DNA of 64,000 nt from Singulisphaera sp. GP187 (GCA_945868805.1 CAMBMO010000009.1:1-64000), one strand, 5' to 3'. Shown: positions 30,067 to 38,983, counted from the stretch's first letter. Notes: generated from the letters alone by a model not told the origin. Made by a program: numbers and translations.

Positions 30067-30183
30067 TCAGCCCTGCCGTTGCTTCAGGCGTGGGTTCTTC
30101 TTATTGATGACAAAGCGCTTGCCCTTTCGGACGACGATCTGGCAGTCGAGTGTGCGGCGCTTAATACTGCTTCTGACTTTCAT
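30067..30183 (-). CDS. rpmJ: Ribosomal protein L36, Cys-poor type (not in ORF track)
   Basis: Manual translation [38 protein letters not shown]; between infA and rpsM as in alpha operons. Confidence 0.95.
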   Translation of the reverse strand: MKVRSSIKRRTLDCQIVVRKGKRFVINKKNPRLKQRQG

Positions 30184-30261
30184 GTGTGACTCCGTGATTC
30201 CTATTGCTTGAGTGGTGGACGAATTTATGTGATTGCGTGTGCGCTTCGAGTGTCTTCCGAA

Positions 30262-30477
30262 CTACTGTCGGAAAGTGATTCTGCCCTTGGTCATGTCGTA
30301 TGGACTCATTTCGATTGTGACTCGGTCGCCTGGAAGAATTCTGATGAAAAACTTCCTCATTTTGCCACTGACATAGGCCAGGATTTCGTGGCCATTCTGA
30401 AGCTTCACGCGAAACATCGCGTCGGGAAGTGCCTCAGTGACTTCGGCTTCGAGGGTGATTTTCTCTTCTTTCGCCAT
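30262..30477 (-). CDS. infA: Translation initiation factor IF-1
   Basis: [61 protein letters not shown]. Confidence 0.97.
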   Translation of the reverse strand: MAKEEKITLEAEVTEALPDAMFRVKLQNGHEILAYVSGKMRKFFIRILPGDRVTIEMSPYDMTKGRITFRQ

Positions 30478-30480
30478 ATT

Positions 30481-31530
30481 TTATCCTGCTCGATCTCTCT
30501 GTGAATTCGTTCGGGCAGGTGAATTCGTTCGGGCAGGCGATTTCATGAGCGTCGGACGTTCCACATCAAGCATCTCGCATCCCGACCTCGTGATCACCAC
30601 GGTCCGCTCCACCGCGCAACCATGAGCACCGCTTTCGGTTCGCATCGTCCATCCATCCGGACAGACGACGAGGCGACAACCGATCGCATATCCATCCGCA
30701 TCGATCGAGCGAATTCCATCGGGCCGACTCACCACGGTTGGCTCCACGGAAAGAACCATATCGGGAAGGAGCGTAAAATCGCCGCGCTCCACGAATCCTC
30801 TTTCGATCCCACATGGCGCGATCGGCGCCTCATGCATTGCGCGTCCGATGCCGTGCCCAGAGTAACTCGTGACGATGCCCAAGCTTCTCGCTTGAGCGAC
30901 TTCCTGCATCCGCTGCGCAACTTGCGACCAACGCACTCCAGGTGCCATCGTCGCAAGCGCTACGTCGAGCATTTCATTGCAGCCAGCGAGCGTCGCATGC
31001 GATCGTGCCTCACCGCGTCCTACGACGACGCAGTCCGCGATATCGGCGCACCAGCCACCGAGCCGAACGGCCACATCGACAGTCACAAGATCGCCGTCGC
31101 ACAATGGTTCGTCGGTCGGAACGGCGTGGACCAATCGATCATTCACACCGATGCAACACGCAGCAGGAAATGGAAGTTGACCGCCATTTTCAGATTCCAT
31201 CGATACGCATTGGACGAGACTTTCCGCTCGTGCCGCAGCGATAATCCCAGAAGCGATGGACGCCAGCGATGAGGGCGTCGCTGCGACGACTGCGAGACGA
31301 AGCGCGGCATCGACGGCCGCGCGTGCCACGAGTGCGGCAGAACGAATTGCTTCGATCTCATCGGGCATTCTTAGTTCAACTTGTCGACCGCCACCAACCC
31401 GCGGCCCAGATCTTTCGAATCCGCGGCGCAGAGATGGCGCGTCACCCAATCGAACGGTCGCGACGATCCCGCCCCGCCTTGCATCGGCGGCGGTGAGAAG
31501 TTCATCGGTCGTTGTTCGGATGGTCACCAT
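30481..31530 (-). CDS. map: Methionine aminopeptidase
   Basis: VHAVPTDEPLCDGDLVTVDVAV, SYSGHGIGRAMHEAP, LSVEPTV; start corrected to 31530; follows secY. Confidence 0.93.
   Translation of the reverse strand: MVTIRTTTDELLTAADARRGGIVATVRLGDAPSLRRGFERSGPRVGGGRQVELRMPDEIEAIRSAALVARAAVDAALRLAVVAATPSSLASIASGIIAAARAESLVQCVSMESENGGQLPFPAACCIGVNDRLVHAVPTDEPLCDGDLVTVDVAVRLGGWCADIADCVVVGRGEARSHATLAGCNEMLDVALATMAPGVRWSQVAQRMQEVAQARSLGIVTSYSGHGIGRAMHEAPIAPCGIERGFVERGDFTLLPDMVLSVEPTVVSRPDGIRSIDADGYAIGCRLVVCPDGWTMRTESGAHGCAVERTVVITRSGCEMLDVERPTLMKSPARTNSPARTNSQRDRAG
30501..30536. repeat. 18-bp perfect tandem duplication (gtgaattcgttcgggcag) in the 3' end of map
   Basis: Two identical copies; encodes SPARTNSPARTN near the Map C-terminus. 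Confidence 0.95.
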
Positions 31531-31534
31531 TTTC

Positions 31535-32947
31535 TCAACCTCTTGCCGATCGGATGCGTGGTCCGGACTCGCTCGTTCCGGCGGAAAGGAACCCAGAGTA
31601 ATTACGCATGAGTAGATTCGCCTCGATGCGTTGCACGAGATCCAATGCCACACTGACCACGATCAGGAGTCCAGTTCCACCCAGGAACTGCGCCACGAAG
31701 AACGGAATTCCCAGTTGTTCGCTGACGATCGTCGGGATGATCGCGATGAGAGCAAGCGCACCGGCACCGACATAGGTGATCCGCGAAATCACCGTTTCCA
31801 AGTACTCGGCTGTACGAGGACCGGGGCGAAGTCCAGGAATGAACGACCCATGCTCCCTCAATTGCTTCGACATGTCCGAGGGCGACAATTGCACCGTCGT
31901 CCAAAAGTACGAGAAGAAATAGATCAAGACAATTTCAATCAGCACATACGGGTAGGACCCGATCTGCAAGTTTTGCGCGATAAAATTTGTGATCGACGAC
32001 CATGTCGATGATGCATCGACAGATGCGGCGCGCGACGCCAGCCAGGCACAACCAGATGCCGGGAACATCATGAGCGTGCTTGAGAAAATGATCGGCATCA
32101 CACCGGCGTGATTGATTCGCAGGGGGAGATAGTGGCGTTGGCCACCGAAGACCTTGCGACCTCGTGTGTGCTTCGCCTGCTGAATAGGGATTCGTCTCTG
32201 TGCCACCGTAATGATGATCGCGCCAGCGACCACGAAGAGGAATCCGGCGACGAGCACGATGAGCCCAATCAGTCCGATCTTTGATTCGCCACCCTGGAGG
32301 CTGGCATCAAAGTTCTTGACCAACCATGTTGCTGCGCTTGGCATGCGCGACAGAATCCCCGCGGTGAGGATGATCGAAACACCGTTGCCGATTCCATACT
32401 TGTCGACTTGCTCTCCCAACCACATCAAGAACAGACTTCCAGCGGTCAACGCCGCAATGCCGGATATGTAGAAGATCACCAGTCCGCCGCCGATTTGGAA
32501 TTGCGGCTGAACGAGGTTCTGAGAACGAAGGAATCCAAGCCACATCAAGCCTTGCAGGAGGCAGAGCCCGACCGTCGCGTAGCGCGTCCATTCCATGATC
32601 TTCTGCTGACCCGACATCCCTTCCTTCTTCAACTCCTGAAGTGAAGGAACGACCGCCTGCAACAACTGGAAGATGATGCTCGCCGTGATGTACGGCATGA
32701 TTCCGAGACCGAAGATCGTCGACTGCTGCAACGATCCTCCCGAGAAAATCGACGCGTACTCCAAAAGCCGACCGAATCCACTCTGATCGACTGAGGCACG
32801 TTCAGCTGCTTTCGCGAGCTCGGACTGATCCACGCCAAGGAGAGGAATCCAGAATCCAATTCGGTAGATGACCAACACCCCCAACGTGAAAAACACCTTG
32901 TTTCGGAGGTCACGGATTCGGAAGATGTTTGCGAATGCTTGCAGCAT
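31535..32947 (-). CDS. secY: Preprotein translocase subunit SecY
   Basis: Multi-TM, LGIMPYITASIIFQLLQAVVPSL, GVMPIIFSSTLMMFP, GLRPGPRTAEYLE. Confidence 0.97.
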   Translation of the reverse strand: MLQAFANIFRIRDLRNKVFFTLGVLVIYRIGFWIPLLGVDQSELAKAAERASVDQSGFGRLLEYASIFSGGSLQQSTIFGLGIMPYITASIIFQLLQAVVPSLQELKKEGMSGQQKIMEWTRYATVGLCLLQGLMWLGFLRSQNLVQPQFQIGGGLVIFYISGIAALTAGSLFLMWLGEQVDKYGIGNGVSIILTAGILSRMPSAATWLVKNFDASLQGGESKIGLIGLIVLVAGFLFVVAGAIIITVAQRRIPIQQAKHTRGRKVFGGQRHYLPLRINHAGVMPIIFSSTLMMFPASGCAWLASRAASVDASSTWSSITNFIAQNLQIGSYPYVLIEIVLIYFFSYFWTTVQLSPSDMSKQLREHGSFIPGLRPGPRTAEYLETVISRITYVGAGALALIAIIPTIVSEQLGIPFFVAQFLGGTGLLIVVSVALDLVQRIEANLLMRNYSGFLSAGTSESGPRIRSARG

Positions 32948-32979
32948 GTGTGTAGTTGGTGTGGGTCTCTTGACTACTT

Positions 32980-33678
32980 TTACTCTTGGTCTTTACCTTG
33001 GTCTTTACCTTGGTCTTTGTCTTTGTCTTGCTCGTTCTCTAGTTTCTGCTCTGACTTCTTTTCTGACTTCTTATCTGACTTCTTATCTGACTTCTTATCT
33101 TCGCCCTTCTTTCCTTCCACTACAGGCTCGGCGCTCGCCTTGACCTTCGACGCGTACTTCGCAGCGTTTGCCTTCTTGAGTGCATCGGCCTCCGCTTCGG
33201 TCTGCGCCGTGGCCGCAGCCCTTGCCGCTTTCGGAGTCAGAATCACCGTTCCACCTGCGGCTTCGATCTTGGTCTTCGCCTGTCCGGAGAACCGGTCCGC
33301 GGTCACAGTCAACTTGACCGCGATATCGCCGTTGCCGAGGACCTTCAACGGAAGCTTTCCATCGCGCACAAGACCGACACGAACGAGTCCATCGACATCA
33401 ACCTGCGCGCCTGTGGCGAAATGCTTGGCGAGTTCCGCGACATTGACGACGTGGTAGTCGACTCGAAAGTCCGCATTCGAAAATCCGCGCTTCGGAAACC
33501 GTCGGAGCAGAGGCGTCGATCCGCCCTGATATCCGGGACGGCTCGTCCAACCCGCGCGACTCTTGGCGCCGTTGTGACCGCGACCGCTGGTTCCCCCCTT
33601 GCCACTTCCCTCGCCGCGACCGACGCGCATGCGAAGCTTGTGCTTTCCAACTCGACTTGTGACATCATGAATCATCAT
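32980..33678 (-). CDS. rplO: Ribosomal protein L15 with charged repetitive C-terminal tail
   Basis: RVGRGEGSGKGGTSGRGHNGAKSRAGW, GGSTPLLRRFPKRGFSN; tail KKSDKKSDKKSEKKSEQ...KDQGKDQGKDQE. Confidence 0.95.
   Translation of the reverse strand: MMIHDVTSRVGKHKLRMRVGRGEGSGKGGTSGRGHNGAKSRAGWTSRPGYQGGSTPLLRRFPKRGFSNADFRVDYHVVNVAELAKHFATGAQVDVDGLVRVGLVRDGKLPLKVLGNGDIAVKLTVTADRFSGQAKTKIEAAGGTVILTPKAARAAATAQTEAEADALKKANAAKYASKVKASAEPVVEGKKGEDKKSDKKSDKKSEKKSEQKLENEQDKDKDQGKDQGKDQE
32985..33020. repeat. 12-bp tandem repeat x3 (cttggtctttac) in 3' end of rplO
   Basis: Two identical copies plus cttggtctttgt; encodes KDQG repeats. Confidence 0.92.
33050..33097. repeat. 12-bp tandem repeat x4 (tctgacttctta) in rplO
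   Basis: Four contiguous copies, three identical; encodes KKSD/KKSE repeats. Confidence 0.95.
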
Positions 33679-33722
33679 TGTTCGATACTCCTATCTAGAA
33701 AACTGAAAAGTAACGCTACGTA

Positions 33723-34550
33723 TCAAGCCTGAACTGATGCGGATGAATCTCCAGACCCTGCATCCGACGCCGGTGCCGGTGCCGGGGCTGGTGCCGGGGC
33801 TGGTGCCGGTGCTGGTGCTGCCGCCACCACTGGAGCATCGGCGATCGCTGACGGCGCGTGAGCATGCGGAGCACCTCGATCGCCACCATCACTGCGCGGG
33901 CGCCCGCCGCCTGATCGACCGCCACCACCGAAGCCACGTCCGCCGCCACCGCCTCCACGTCGACGTTCATCGCCAACGGTGTTGACTGGAGCTGCGGCGC
34001 GCTCGCCGGATCGCTGTGAAGGCATCGCTGCGACTCCGCGAGCGATCGCGTCTTCGACAGTCGTTGTTCCGAGTGTGACACCGCGGAGTTGTTCGATACG
34101 TTCACGGGTTCGAAGCGAGTCGAGCGCGACAAAAGTTGCCTTCACCAAGTTCTTGGCGTTCGTCGATCCGTACGCCTTCGTCAAGCAATCCTGCACACCA
34201 AGCATGTCAAGCACGGCGCGAACGGATGCTCCCGCAATAACGCCCGTTCCGGGGCTCGCGGGCACCAATCGCACCGTCGAGGCACCGAAGCGACCCTCGA
34301 CCGAATGCGGCAAGGTTCGACCCTGCAATGGATAGGCACGCAGTTTGCGACGACCTTCCCGCGTGGCCTTCTCAACGCTTGTGGGAACCTGGTTGCTCTT
34401 GGCGTAACCAACGGCGACCTTTCCGTGTCGATCGCCGACGACGACGAGCGCTCCGAAACTGAAGCGCCGCCCGCCTGCGACAGTTGACGAGGTCCGGAAG
34501 ACCTTTACTGTCGTTGCATCAATGCCACTGTCATCAAAGTTGTCGTTCAT
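33723..34550 (-). CDS. rpsE: Ribosomal protein S5 with long RGG-like and Ala-Pro C-terminal extension
   Basis: GGRRFSFGALVVVGDRHGKVAVGYAKSNQVPTSVEKA; tail RRRGGGGGGRGFGGGGRSGGGRPRSDGG...APAPAPAPAPAPAPAPA. Confidence 0.95.
   Translation of the reverse strand: MNDNFDDSGIDATTVKVFRTSSTVAGGRRFSFGALVVVGDRHGKVAVGYAKSNQVPTSVEKATREGRRKLRAYPLQGRTLPHSVEGRFGASTVRLVPASPGTGVIAGASVRAVLDMLGVQDCLTKAYGSTNAKNLVKATFVALDSLRTRERIEQLRGVTLGTTTVEDAIARGVAAMPSQRSGERAAAPVNTVGDERRRGGGGGGRGFGGGGRSGGGRPRSDGGDRGAPHAHAPSAIADAPVVAAAPAPAPAPAPAPAPAPASDAGSGDSSASVQA
33769..33820. repeat. 6/12-bp tandem repeat encoding (AP)n in rpsE 3' end
   Basis: gccggtgccggtgccggggctggtgccggggctggtgccggtgctggtgctg. Confidence 0.9.
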
Positions 34551-34599
34551 AGTTGTTCTCTGAAGCTTTCACTCGATCGAATCGATTGATTTCCGTTCG

Positions 34600-34974
34600 T
34601 CAAAACTTGAGACCTCCCGCTCGTGCGGCTTCGGCTAGTGCCTTGACCCGACCGTGATAGAGATAGCCACCTCGATCGAAGACGATTTGACTGATTCCCG
34701 CCTTGATCGCGCGTTGCGCCACAGCCTTTCCGACGGCGATTGCGGCATCTGAATTGCCGCCACTCTTGCCAGCACTACCGTCGGTCAGTTCGACATCCAA
34801 CGAGGAAGCCGCGCAGAGCGTCTTTCCTGCGAGATCATCGATGATCTGAACATAGATGTGCCTCGGCGAACGAAAGACTGCAAGGCGAGGTCGCATGGGA
34901 GTCCCGCGAATTGTCTTGCGAAGTCCCTTGCGTCGGCGACTGCGACGCGATCTTTTTTGTGTGCAAATGTCCAT
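34600..34974 (-). CDS. rplR: Ribosomal protein L18
   Basis: [55 protein letters not shown]. Confidence 0.97.
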   Translation of the reverse strand: MDICTQKRSRRSRRRKGLRKTIRGTPMRPRLAVFRSPRHIYVQIIDDLAGKTLCAASSLDVELTDGSAGKSGGNSDAAIAVGKAVAQRAIKAGISQIVFDRGGYLYHGRVKALAEAARAGGLKF

Positions 34975-35012
34975 GGTAATTCCTGTGGCTTTCTGTAAGT
35001 TTCACTCGCGCC

Positions 35013-35576
35013 TTAGGCGCCGAATGCCTTGCCCTTCTTCCGCTGAATCACTTCAGTGGAGTATTTGATGCCTTTTCCGTTGTATGGCTCTGGCTTGCGC
35101 TGACTTCGAATCAAGCTCGCGAAGGCACCGACTTGCTGGGCGTCGACGCCTGAAATCGTGATGATCGTGTTGTTCTCGATCACGCAGGTCACGCCCTCTG
35201 GAACCATCAACTCGATTGGATTGCAGAACCCGATCGAGAGGGTCAACTTCTTGCCCTGGAGCTTCGATGTCCATCCCACACCGATGACCTCGAGCTTCAG
35301 GGAGTAACCCTCCGCGACGCCCTTGACCATCTTGTTCAGGACGGCTCGCGTCGTACCCCAGTACGCCCGCCGATTCCCCTCGTCGATGCGACCCATATCG
35401 TCGAGCGTGCAGGTGATGGACTTGCTCTTGTCGTCGTACACAACGATCACTTCGGAGCGATAGACGAACGAGTTCTTGCCCTTTGGACCTTGAAAATCCA
35501 CTGTCCGGGTCGCCGCGTTGACCGAGACTTTGACTGCGGCTGGGACGGCAATGAGTTGTTTTCCGATGCGGCTCAT
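35013..35576 (-). CDS. rplF: Ribosomal protein L6
   Basis: MSRIGKQLIAVPAAVKV, RKPEPYNGKGIKY. Confidence 0.97.
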   Translation of the reverse strand: MSRIGKQLIAVPAAVKVSVNAATRTVDFQGPKGKNSFVYRSEVIVVYDDKSKSITCTLDDMGRIDEGNRRAYWGTTRAVLNKMVKGVAEGYSLKLEVIGVGWTSKLQGKKLTLSIGFCNPIELMVPEGVTCVIENNTIITISGVDAQQVGAFASLIRSQRKPEPYNGKGIKYSTEVIQRKKGKAFGA

Positions 35577-35610
35577 GGTGTTTCTTTCTGGGGTATTGAT
35601 TCGAGTCTTC

Positions 35611-35662
35611 TTCTTGTAGCTAGTTCTTGTATCTAGTTCTTGTATCTAGTGCTTGTATTTAG
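35611..35662. repeat. 13-bp tandem repeat x4 (ttcttgtatctag) in rpsH-rplF spacer
   Basis: Copies at 35611, 35624, 35637, 35650 with few substitutions. Confidence 0.95.
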
Positions 35663-35703
35663 CTTCGTTGTCTTTGCGTAAAGATCGTTGGGGCCTTGCT
35701 CGA

Positions 35704-36102
35704 TCACGAGACGGCGCAGACAACCTCTCCGCCAACGCGCATTTCGCGTGCTCTGCGATCGCTCATGACTCCGTGACTGGTCGAGACCACCGTGATCCCG
35801 AGGCCTTCGAGCAACCGAGGCATCGCCTCCGCACCGCAATAGACGCGACAGCCCGAATGTGAAACCCGATCAATGCGATTGATGAGCGTCTCTCCGCGCG
35901 GTCCATATTTCAATTGGACGCGCAGGAGTCCCTGCCGACCATCTGGAATGACCTCGAATCCTGTGATGTAACCCTCGTCGCGCAATACCTCTAACACACC
36001 GCGGTTTAGGCGGTTATTGAGGCAGTTCACGCTCTTGCGGCGGATCGACACCGCATTACGGATGCGGGTCAACATATCGGCTGTGAGATCTTGAAGTGAC
36101 AT
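35704..36102 (-). CDS. rpsH: Ribosomal protein S8
   Basis: DLTADMLTRIRNAVSIRR, STSHGVMSDRRARE. Confidence 0.97.
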   Translation of the reverse strand: MSLQDLTADMLTRIRNAVSIRRKSVNCLNNRLNRGVLEVLRDEGYITGFEVIPDGRQGLLRVQLKYGPRGETLINRIDRVSHSGCRVYCGAEAMPRLLEGLGITVVSTSHGVMSDRRAREMRVGGEVVCAVS

Positions 36103-36150
36103 GGATGGATCCTTGAAAATGATTGACTGACACGGACTGAGCCTAAAAAA

Positions 36151-36183
36151 CTCACTAACACCTCACCAACACTTCACCACGAT
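36151..36183. repeat. 11-bp imperfect tandem repeat x3 spanning the rpsN stop codon
   Basis: ctcactaacac / ctcaccaacac / ttcaccacgat. Confidence 0.7.
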
Positions 36184-36359
36184 GCCTTGCGCATCCCTGG
36201 GATCATTCCCAGGAGCGCCAATTCGCGCAGCATGTGACGACTGATTCTGAACTTTCGGTAATACGAACGAGGATGGCCAGTGATCTCGCAGCGATTTCGC
36301 TTGCGAGTCGAGAACTTCGGCGTGGCCTTCATCTTTGCGAATACTCGTTTGCTTGCCAT
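36174..36359 (-). CDS. rpsN: Ribosomal protein S14, short form lacking most zinc Cys
   Basis: [61 protein letters not shown]. Confidence 0.96.
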   Translation of the reverse strand: MASKRVFAKMKATPKFSTRKRNRCEITGHPRSYYRKFRISRHMLRELALLGMIPGMRKASW

Positions 36360-36368
36360 GGGGCTCCT

Positions 36369-37037
36369 TTAGACAGCGGGCGACGACGGGGGCGACAACG
36401 GGGGTGATGACGGGGGTGACAACTTCGGTGACGACACTTCTGGTTTCACGAATGGCATCCCAAGCTCGGCCAGGACAAGCCGGCTCTTCTTTGGGTCGCT
36501 CCGCGAAAAAACAATGTTGATGTTCATACCGTGCGTGTGATTGACGGCTGCCATATTGATTTCCGGCCAAACCGCCTGTTCAGTCAATCCCATGCCGAAG
36601 TTTCCTTGGCGATCGAAGGTCTTGTCCGAAACTCCGCGGAAGTCCTTGATACGAGGCATCGCGAGATTGATCAGACGATCGAGAAAGTTCCACATCCGCT
36701 CGCGCCTGAGTGTCACCATGAATGCACTCGGCGCGCCCTCTCGAACCTTGAAGTTCGAGACAGCTTTCTTCGCGATCAACATGATTGGCTTCTGACCAGA
36801 AATCGTCGAAAGGGTGCTGACCACGGCATCGCGATACTCAGGCTTGAGCTTCTGATTCTCAAGGTGTCGACCGACTCCAACATTGATTATGACCTTCTGA
36901 ATGCGTGGCAATTGATGGGCATTCTTCATGCCGAATTCCGTCAGCACGCGTGGCGAGACTTCATCGCGATAAACCCGACGGAGTCGCGGCTCTGGAAGCG
37001 ACGCAGGAACTTCTTTTTTCTTGTTTGTCGTTGTCAT
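36369..37037 (-). CDS. rplE: Ribosomal protein L5 with Ser/Pro repeat tail
   Basis: PRIQKVIINVGVGRHLENQ, KKAVSNFKVREG; start corrected to 37037 (SD GGAG). Confidence 0.96.
   Translation of the reverse strand: MTTTNKKKEVPASLPEPRLRRVYRDEVSPRVLTEFGMKNAHQLPRIQKVIINVGVGRHLENQKLKPEYRDAVVSTLSTISGQKPIMLIAKKAVSNFKVREGAPSAFMVTLRRERMWNFLDRLINLAMPRIKDFRGVSDKTFDRQGNFGMGLTEQAVWPEINMAAVNHTHGMNINIVFSRSDPKKSRLVLAELGMPFVKPEVSSPKLSPPSSPPLSPPSSPAV
36385..36423. repeat. 24-bp tandem repeat x1.6 at the rplE 3' end
   Basis: gacgggggcgacaacgggggtgat then gacgggggtgacaac; encodes LSPPSSPPLSPPSSP. Confidence 0.85.
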
Positions 37038-37048
37038 AAATTGCTCCT

Positions 37049-37390
37049 TCAACCCTTCCGCTTCGTGGCGCCACGCAACACATGCAGTTCACTGCCATTG
37101 CGCGTGGCAATCCGTACTTTCGAACCATCGGCCTTTGTGACGAATCGAACCCGTGATGGCTTTCCATCGACCACCGGGCTGACATTCGAAATGTGAATCG
37201 AAAGTTCCTTCTCGATCACTGATCCCTTCGGTTGCTGCTGGGTTGCCTTCATGTTGCGTCTCCGCACATTGACACCCTTGACAATCACGCGCATCGACTT
37301 GAGATTGACTGTGAGGATCTCGCCAGATTCACCGCGGTGATTACCCGATGTGACCAGCACGACATCGCCTTTTTTTACATGGAGTGGCAT
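37049..37390 (-). CDS. rplX: Ribosomal protein L24
   Basis: HVKKGDVVLVTSGNHRGESGEILTVN, GVNVRRRNMKATQQQPKG; start corrected to 37390. Confidence 0.96.
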   Translation of the reverse strand: MPLHVKKGDVVLVTSGNHRGESGEILTVNLKSMRVIVKGVNVRRRNMKATQQQPKGSVIEKELSIHISNVSPVVDGKPSRVRFVTKADGSKVRIATRNGSELHVLRGATKRKG

Positions 37391-37394
37391 GGGA

Positions 37395-37781
37395 TTAGAC
37401 AACCTCTGGCGCAAGGGAAACAATTTTCATGTAGTTCTTTTCCCGAAGTTCACGTGCGACTGCGCCGAAGATACGCGTGCCCTTGGGATTACCATCGTCA
37501 TCGATTAGAACGCATGCGTTCGAATCAAATCGGACATACGACCCGTCGTTTCGACGCACGGGATACTTGACGCGGACGATGACAGCCAGAGCCTTATCGC
37601 CCGACTTGACATCTCCGTTGGCGATCGCAGCTTTGATCGCGACCCGAACTCTGTCGCCTACCGACATCGACAGGCGTGTGAATCGACCACGAGCGGTGCT
37701 CGCACCGAGCACGCCGATCACCATGGCCTCGCGTGCGCCGCTATTGTCGGCGACTTCAAGTCTGCTTTCTTTTTGAATCAT
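37395..37781 (-). CDS. rplN: Ribosomal protein L14
   Basis: [54 protein letters not shown]. Confidence 0.98.
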   Translation of the reverse strand: MIQKESRLEVADNSGAREAMVIGVLGASTARGRFTRLSMSVGDRVRVAIKAAIANGDVKSGDKALAVIVRVKYPVRRNDGSYVRFDSNACVLIDDDGNPKGTRIFGAVARELREKNYMKIVSLAPEVV

Positions 37782-37823
37782 CTGAGTGTTCTCCGTTAAC
37801 CTTCTAAAACTTGTTTCACAAAC

Positions 37824-38171
37824 TTACTTCTTGTCTGGTCGCTCGCTAACGCTCGTCGCCACGGGAACCGCCTCGCCGTAGACAACTTCTGTCTTGAGTG
37901 GCGCGTGTTCCACGATTCGAACGAGCGCCCATCGCTTGGTTCGAGAGACTGGTCTGCACTCGGCGATCTCGACACGATCGCCCATATGCGACTCGTTCGA
38001 TTCGTCGTGAACATGGAGCACGGTGCGCTGACGAACATACTTGCCATATCGCGGGTGACGAGCAGAGTAGGAAATCACGACGCGACGGGTTCGATCCTGA
38101 CCATCTCGGTCGACCATGCCGACGAGACGAGGACTCGTGGGGGGAATCACCACTGGGGACTTGCGACTCAA
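37824..38171 (-). CDS. rpsQ: Ribosomal protein S17
   Basis: HPRYGKYVRQRTVLHVHDESNESHMGDRVEIAECRPVSRTKRWALVRIVE. Confidence 0.96.
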   Translation of the reverse strand: MSRKSPVVIPPTSPRLVGMVDRDGQDRTRRVVISYSARHPRYGKYVRQRTVLHVHDESNESHMGDRVEIAECRPVSRTKRWALVRIVEHAPLKTEVVYGEAVPVATSVSERPDKK

Positions 38172-38452
38172 GACTTCACCTGCTTTCGTGCGACTGGTTT
38201 ACGGGCGACTGGTTTACGAAGGGCTGGGGACTTGGCAACAGTTGTCGCGGGTGAACGACTACCCACGACTCGACGGGTCGACACTTCTGTCAAAAGCCGA
38301 GCGAGATCGCCACGTAGCTTTCCGAACTGCGAAGAGTCCTTCACTTTTTCTGTGACGACTTGGGAACGCAGGTGGAAGATCGCGCGACGAACTCGGGTGC
38401 TTTCAACCCCGAGTTCTTCGTCGTTCAATTTCCTGATTTCATTCATATCCAT
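38168..38452 (-). CDS. rpmC: Ribosomal protein L29 with basic C-terminal tail
   Basis: MDMNEIRKLNDEELGVESTRVRRAIFHLRSQ; tail KPVARKPVARKQVKS; start corrected to 38452. Confidence 0.93.
   Translation of the reverse strand: MDMNEIRKLNDEELGVESTRVRRAIFHLRSQVVTEKVKDSSQFGKLRGDLARLLTEVSTRRVVGSRSPATTVAKSPALRKPVARKPVARKQVKS
38190..38219. repeat. 15-bp tandem duplication in rpmC 3' end
   Basis: gcgactggtttacgg / gcgactggtttacga; encodes RKPVARKPVA. Confidence 0.92.
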
Positions 38453-38501
38453 GATTCGGTTCCTTACTGGTGAATGCTTGCTAATTGACCGTGACTTCGA
38501 A

Positions 38502-38921
38502 TTACACCGCGAGACGCCGCGAGACCATCCTGCATCGAACCGGCATCTTGTGCGCCACGCGCGCAAGCGCCTGCTTCGCGAGATCTTCCGGGACTCCTTC
38601 GACTTCGAAGAGAATCGTTCCGGGCTTCACGCGCGCTGCCCAATACTCCACTTCCGCCTTTCCAGTACCCATTCGAGTTTCCAATGGCTTCTTCGAAATC
38701 GGCTTTTCAGGGAAGACTCGGATGTAGAGCTTTCCTTGACGACGAAGGAAGTGCTGCGCCGCGATACGACCCGCGTCGATCTGGCGACCGCTCAGCCACA
38801 CCGTCCCCAACGACTGCAAGCCGTAATCTCCGAACGCGACATAATTGCCGCGCGTCGCACAGCCCTTCATCTTGCCGCGCTGTTGCTTGCGGTACTTGAC
38901 TCGTGATGGAAGTAGTTTCAT
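38502..38921 (-). CDS. rplP: Ribosomal protein L16
   Basis: MKLLPSRVKYRKQQRGKMKG, GRIAAQHFLRRQGKLYIRVFPEKPISKKPLETRMGTGKAEVEYW. Confidence 0.98.
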   Translation of the reverse strand: MKLLPSRVKYRKQQRGKMKGCATRGNYVAFGDYGLQSLGTVWLSGRQIDAGRIAAQHFLRRQGKLYIRVFPEKPISKKPLETRMGTGKAEVEYWAARVKPGTILFEVEGVPEDLAKQALARVAHKMPVRCRMVSRRLAV

Positions 38922-38983
38922 TGCTTATCTCTCAAGGAAGTAAAGAGCGTGAGTGAAGGTCATTGGGTTCGATACGAAGCGAA

